From NCBI GenBank assembly GCA_015478945.1, contig JABUQX010141828.1:7501-35000 (forward strand): a stretch of DNA of 27,500 nucleotides, written 5' to 3'. The notes under the pieces were generated by a model, which worked only from the letters and a program-made list of their open reading frames with translations, ran no database searches and had not been told where the DNA came from. A program made the translations under genes and the position numbers. Below are positions 22,002 through 27,500 of this stretch, in pieces. This stretch comes from Trachelipus rathkii (lineage: Eukaryota; Arthropoda; Malacostraca; Isopoda; Trachelipodidae). Each line of letters begins with the position of its first letter. Positions within the stretch are counted from its first letter, which is position 1.

Positions 22002-22139
22002 CGGTGTGTGAGTGTAAGTAAATCTGTGTGTGTGTAAGTAAATCTGTGTGTGTAAGTAAATATGTGTGTAAGTAAATCTGTGTGTGAGTGTAAGTAAATC
22101 TGTGTGAGTGTAAGTAAATCTGTGTGTGAGTGTAAATAA
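21391..22139 (+). repeat. 749-bp central tandem repeat, copy 1
   Basis: It starts AGAAAATCCGAATTATTT and ends in (GT)n plus GTAAGTAAATCTGTGTG minisatellite units. It includes its own inverted pair: AAAGCAGTAAGTCAATAGAA at about 21580, and TTACTGATTTATTGCTTTAA at about 21655. These are relatives of the arm hairpin units. No coding potential. Confidence 0.93.
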
Positions 22140-22815
22140 AGAAAATCCGAATTATTTAAAAAACTTGAAACAGCTTTTTAGTTAACATCGAGCGAATAAT
22201 ATAAATGTAAGGGAATAATTGTTATTTTTAAAATAAGAACTTAGAAAGATGATTTTAATAAAATACATGTTATGTTAGCAGAGTAGAAAAAGAACTTATT
22301 TTTGTTATTTTTATACTTATTACATGACTAAAGATGATGTAAAGCAGTAAGTCAATAGAACAAACGTGGCATAGCTTGGTGTAGAGTGGTGCCTGACCTT
22401 ACTGATTTACTGATTTATTGCTTTAAGGTACGTAAAATATATGTTTTTAATAAAATTTCATAAAATTTTAGTAAAAGTTATTTTAAAACTTGATAGTTAT
22501 AAAATTTATAAACAAAAAGTATTAACAGTTAATAATAAATTATTTGTTCAAAGATAATGATTGATTTATTATAGAAGTTTTAAGAAACTTTGAAATAATT
22601 TTAGTTATATTTGAATGAGTAATATAAATGTACGTGTTTAATTAAAACATAAAATGTTTTAATAAATTATACGTTATATGTGGTAAATGAGTGTGCGTGT
22701 GAGTGTAAGTAAATCTGAGTGTAAGTAAATCTGTGTGTGAGTGTAAGTAAATCTGTGTGAGTGTAAGTAAATCTGTGTGTGTAAGTAAATCTGTGTGTGA
22801 GTGTAAGTAAATCTG
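22140..22815 (+). repeat. 749-bp central tandem repeat, copy 2
   Basis: A near-identical repeat of copy 1 over its first 540 bp, with small indels such as loss of the GGGGCTAG stretch in the middle. It again ends in GTAAGTAAATCTGTGTG units. Confidence 0.93.
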
Positions 22816-22819
22816 TGTG

Positions 22820-22884
<65 letters not shown>

Positions 22885-22968
22885 GTGTAAATGTAAGTGT
22901 CCATGGGTAAATGTAAGTGTCATAGTGAATGTGTGTATAAGTGTCATAGTGAATGTGTGTATAAGTGT

Positions 22969-23013
<45 letters not shown>

Positions 23014-23100
23014 AGTGTAAATGTAAGTGTCTATGGGAAAATGTAAGTGTCATAGTGAATGTGTGTGTGTGTATAAGTGTCATAGTGAATGTGTGTATAA

Positions 23101-23177
<77 letters not shown>

Positions 23178-23178
23178 C
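22816..23178 (+). repeat. (GT)n arrays with GTAAGTGTCATAGTGAATGT units
   Basis: Long GT runs at about 22817-22882, 22971-23010 and 23106-23176 alternate with ATAAGTGTCATAGTGAATGT-type units. Cys/Val and Thr/His frames on the two strands are translations of the repeat. Confidence 0.95.
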
Positions 23179-23984
23179 TAAATAATAATAACAATAGGCA
23201 TGAAGTAAATAACACTAAGTATAATAATAAAAATAAAATAATAAAAATAATAAAAATAATAATAAAAATAAATAAAAATAATAATAAAATAAATAAAAAG
23301 TATTAAAACAAAATAAAAAACATAATGTTAATAAATATATGAGTTAAAGCAGTAAAGCAGAAAGTTAAAACAGTAAAGCAGAAAGTTAAAGCAGTAAAGC
23401 AGAAAGTTAAAGCAGTAAAGCAGAAAGTTAAAGCAGTAAAGCAGTAAAACAAAAGCATACTAATCCCTTAGGTGTTAGGTAACACCTCTATTGATTTACT
23501 GATTTACTGCTTTAAGGCATGTATGTAATGTGCATGAGTTAAAGCAGTAAAGCAGTGAGTTAAAGCAGTAGAGAAGGTTAAAGCAGTAAAGCAGTAAACA
23601 AAAGATAATAACTCTTAGGTGTGTTAGTGGACCTCTATTGATTTTACTGATTTACTGCTTTAAGGTATGTAATGTATGTGAGTTAAAGCAGTAAAGCAGT
23701 GAGTTAAAGCAGTAAAGCAGAGTTAAAGCAGTAAAGCAGTAAAACAAAAGCATACTAATCCCTTAGGTGTTAGGTAACACCTCTATTGGTTTACTGATTT
23801 ACTGCTTTAAGGTATGTAATGTTAATAAATATGTGAGTTAAAGCAGTAAAACATATGAGTTAAAGCAGTAAAACATGAGTTAAAGCAGTAAACAGTAAAA
23901 CAAAAGCATACTAATCCCTTTGTTGTTAGGTAACACCTCTATTGATTTACTGATTTACTGCTTTAAGGTATGTAATGTTAATGT
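23179..23984 (-). repeat. Right-arm hairpin-repeat array and ATT-rich edge
   Basis: Inverted counterpart of 20166-20970. Units near 23454, 23605 (decayed), 23747 and 23905 read GCATACTAATCCCTTAGGTG, then GTAACACCTCTATTGATTTA on the plus strand. AGGTGTTAGGTAACACCT is a perfect 8-bp-arm inverted repeat at 23470-23487 and 23765-23782. Confidence 0.9.
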
Positions 23985-24310
23985 TTTTAATAAAATTTCG
24001 TACAATTGTAGTAAAATAAAATGATTATATATCAGACACTCTGGATTTTTTCTTCTTACATACAATTTTTAAAAATTTATAAATTAAAAAGTATTAAGTA
24101 AAAAGTATTAAGTAAAAAATAATGTTAATAAATATATGTGTTAAATAATAGGTCTGTAATGAGTTACAGTTTTAGGTTCGCGAAAATGTTTTTAATAAAA
24201 ATGTTTAAGTATGAAATAAAAATGAATGACTCATAGTATATTTGAAAAGAAATTCTTTGAAATGTTTAAGTATGAAATAAAAATGAATGACTTATAGTAT
24301 ATATATTTTT
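23985..24310 (-). repeat. Conserved AT-rich block of the right arm
   Basis: Reverse complement of 19829-20165 with very few differences, e.g. TTTGAAAAGAAATTCTTTGA and GGTTCGCGAAAATG. Confidence 0.9.
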
Positions 24311-24480
24311 CATTCGCGCGGGAATATTGCGCCGTGGCGCACGCGGCGGGCGGGGGAGCGCGGAAACACAGCCTGCGGGCGCATCGGTGCGGCGGGATCA
24401 TGCGGCGGGCGGTGGGGACGCAGGTCGCACCCAGGGAAAAAGGTTGTCAGCTTCGCGCGAGGGGCGCATGCGGCGCCTCT
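24311..24480 (-). repeat. CpG-dense GC island, right arm
   Basis: Inverted partner of 19703-19828, with CATTCGCGCGGGAATATTGC at its inner edge and CTTCGCGCGAGGGGCGCATG at its outer edge. It is longer than the left copy because the GCGGCGGGCGG units differ in number and spacing. The 71- and 77-codon frames across it are composition artefacts. Confidence 0.85.
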
Positions 24481-25132
<652 letters not shown>

Positions 25133-25137
<5 letters not shown>

Positions 25138-25369
25138 AGATGGGCCTGAGCATGTTTGGGTAGTAAAAAGCCACGTGTTAGTTCTCGAGACGAGACCTAA
25201 TACCAAAAATAAAATAAAAATAATAAAAATAAAAATAATTACGTAAATAATAAAAGTAATTCAAATAAAATAATTAAAATTCAAATAAAAATGATTCAAA
25301 TAAAATTTTCGATATCTCAAATAGGTCTAAAAGTGTAACTGCTTCGAAATGTGGCCGCAAACGAAACTG

Positions 25370-25444
<75 letters not shown>

Positions 25445-25922
25445 CGCTTTGTAGATGCGCGTGAGCATGTTTGGTTTGTGGTTTGACTGGGACAGTAAAA
25501 AGCCACGTGTTAGTTCTCGATACGAGACCTAATACCAAAAATAAAATAAAAATAATGAAAATAATTACGATACGCAAATAATTAAAATAATTAAAATAAT
25601 AAAAATAATTAAAATAATTCAAATAAAAATGAATAAAATATTTCAAATAAAAATGAATAAAATTTTCGATATTAAAGAGAACAAACAATGATAGCATGGG
25701 CTTCCGACACGTGATTTTACGGTTCGAATTCAGTGTAACGTTTCACTTTGTGATTCTCAAGACGAGAGACGTTATAACAGAAAATAAAATAAAAATAATA
25801 AAAATACGTAAATAATTAAATAATTCAAATAATTAAAATAATTAAAATTCAAATAAAAATGATTCAAATAAAATTTTCGGTATCTCAAATAGGTCTAAAA
25901 GTGTAAATGCTTCGAAATGCTG

Positions 25923-25926
<4 letters not shown>
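25133..25926 (+). repeat. Three related ~240-bp units with an embedded (CT)n
   Basis: Units lie at 25133-25370, 25448-25684 and 25685-25926. Units 1 and 2 share TTTGTAGATG, GAGCATGTTTGG, AGCCACGTGTTAGTTCTCGA and GAGACCTAATACCAAAAATA. All three then have AAATAAAATAAAAATAAT-rich tracts and AATAAAATTTTCG. Units 1 and 3 also share TCTCAAATAGGTCTAAAAGT and GCTTCGAAATG. A pure (CT)n of about 35 units fills 25371-25441. They have no counterpart in the left arm. Confidence 0.88.
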
Positions 25927-26345
<419 letters not shown>

Positions 26346-26689
26346 CATTTAAATTGATTTGATTTCAAAATATCTCATTACCAGATCTCACGTTTGGATC
26401 TGTGGACTAAAGGTCATAAATTTGCCCGAGTGGTGGGTATTCGTATTGTATCTGTGTTTATATATTTTGATTTATGACCAAGTGGAACTCGAACATATAA
26501 AGACGGTAAGGCTTGAGGCAAAAAGATCGGATAAGTGTAGATGCAAAGGGACGGTGAAAAGTCGTGAGTCATGACCACGGGTGAGGGTGTGTGTGTGTGT
26601 GGGTGTGTGTGGGTGTGTGTGTGTGTGTGTCGGCGGGCGGGCGGGACACGCTGTGGTTCGCACATGCGGGTGCGGTGGATTCGAAACAA
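26346..26689. other. Right-only sequence with a (GT)n and GC-rich patch
   Basis: Mostly non-repetitive. An imperfect GT run lies at about 26585-26630, followed by CGGCGGGCGGGCGGGAC. I see no domain in the 71-92-codon frames and no match to the left arm until about 26690. Confidence 0.6.
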
Positions 26690-27049
26690 CAAGGTTAAGA
26701 CATCAAAAAAGGGCTAAGCCCATAAATGAAGACGAAAAATTACTGGGCAAAAATTGCCCACGGTCGAAAAAAAAAATTAGGGGTGAAGGTGGCTAACGGT
26801 TGCCGATGGCTCAGCATAGCAACCCTTCTTCGAAGGCTGGTTGCTAAAAATTAGGCTAAGCAAAAATTAGGGTTGCCAAATTACCGTGGCCAAAATTGAC
26901 CCATGGAAGACCAAAGGGTTGGCCGAAAAAAGGTCACGGGTTCTCAAAATCCGGGTTCTCAAAAAGGTCAAGGCCCAAAGGTCAAGGCCGGTAAAATTAA
27001 AAAAGGTCAAGGCAAAAAAAAGTGAAGGTCAAAAAAGGTCAAGGGCAAA
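26690..27049 (-). repeat. Outer right-arm block
   Basis: Mirror of 18228-18560: AAGGTTAAGACATC, GGGCTAAGCCC, AACCCTTCTTCGAAGG, TTGACCCATGGA and many AAAGGTCAAGG units. A palindrome GGGCAAAAATTGCCC (26745-26759) occupies the place of the left-arm GGGTCAATTTTGACCC. Confidence 0.85.
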
Positions 27050-27102
27050 AAAGGTCAGGGTGGTACAAAAATGGACCGTGCTCCAATCATCTGTTACTAC
27101 TT
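27050..27102 (-). repeat. Right terminal inverted repeat
   Basis: Reverse complement of the left terminus at 18177-18230. CTAGG and then (TA)n follow immediately outside it. Confidence 0.9.
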
Positions 27103-27104
27103 CT

Positions 27105-27121
27105 AGGTATATATATATATA

Positions 27122-27211
<90 letters not shown>

Positions 27212-27213
27212 TA

Positions 27214-27252
<39 letters not shown>
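27105..27252. repeat. (TA)n array at the right junction
   Basis: Near-continuous TA with a TTATTTATATTTT interruption near 27207-27219. It mirrors the array at 17982-18176 on the other side of the giant structure. Confidence 0.96.
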
Positions 27253-27254
<2 letters not shown>

Positions 27255-27500
27255 TATCATTTAAACTTCATTTTCAAAGCTTTATAAATTTTGACATTGT
27301 AGAGGAATATAAAACCGCAATGCAAAGCTTCTACTCTATATGTGAGATTGTGCGTCATATGTGAAACTTTTAATTCTTCTTAATTCCACTATTAGTATTA
27401 TTCTTACGTTATATTATATAATTTTAAGCATGAACGGAAATAGTCAATTGTTAGCGTGAATGTGTTCGGACGAATTGTCATTTTGACTACCTATAGCTTT
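27253..27500. other. AT-rich sequence with no recognised feature
   Basis: Nothing supported: no ORF, repeat or transposon motif. Confidence 0.6.

Noticed and set aside
22000..22140. CRISPR-like look of GTAAGTAAATCTGTGTG repeats
   Set aside because: Units are contiguous with simple GT variation and no unique spacers; the genome is eukaryotic.
22642..23306. Cys/Val and Thr/His frames up to 182 codons
   Set aside because: Direct translations of (GT)n/(CA)n on the two strands, with no other content.
25700..25760. tRNA gene suggested by GGTTCGAATTC
   Set aside because: No matching acceptor stem, box A or cloverleaf could be drawn around it.

Overview
This is gene-poor, AT-rich animal nuclear DNA. 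I found no intact host gene, tRNA, rRNA or CRISPR array. Long (TA)n arrays occur every 0.5-3 kb, with (GT)n, (CT)n, (ATT)n and (TGA)n tracts. Between them lie decayed eukaryotic transposons: hAT transposase pieces, two non-LTR (LINE) reverse-transcriptase remnants and a hAT-type MITE. Extreme (TA)n density with this LINE and hAT mix fits an arthropod, most plausibly a decapod crustacean such as a shrimp or crab. That is an inference from composition and remembered family resemblance; no species can be named.

Layout. 1-300: the C-terminal tail of a hAT transposase, cut by the window edge. 300-4030: AT-rich sequence, TA arrays and a degenerate TTAGG-like tract. 4030-6642: a plus-strand LINE remnant ending in a (TGA)n tail. 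6643-7245: TA-rich. 7246-10385: 3.1 kb of complex sequence without TA arrays, unrecognised, with a weak LTR-like signature. 10386-11883: TA arrays around a pair of related 0.2-kb segments. 11948-13658: a minus-strand hAT remnant with an internal tandem duplication, between GC-rich ends built on GATGCGGATGCGG-type words. 13659-15325: mostly (TA)n. 15360-17311: a second plus-strand LINE remnant with a poly(A) tail, interrupted by a 173-bp MITE with a perfect 8-bp target-site duplication. 17352-18176: TA arrays and AT-rich DNA.

The main object is at 18177-27102. This 8.9-kb non-coding structure begins and ends with the same sequence in inverted orientation (AAGTAGTAACAGATG), and both ends face (TA)n. 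Its arms match in mirror order: terminal repeats, AGGTCA-rich blocks, GATGCCTCA-type repeats, a CpG-dense island, a conserved AT-rich block and an array of hairpin-bearing repeats. The arms enclose a 2.2-kb centre made largely of a 749-bp tandem duplication with (GT)n. It looks like a giant foldback or long-terminal-inverted-repeat element with no transposase of its own, or a higher-order inverted satellite unit.

No genes act together as a pathway here. The logic of the window is nested insertion, microsatellite expansion and decay.
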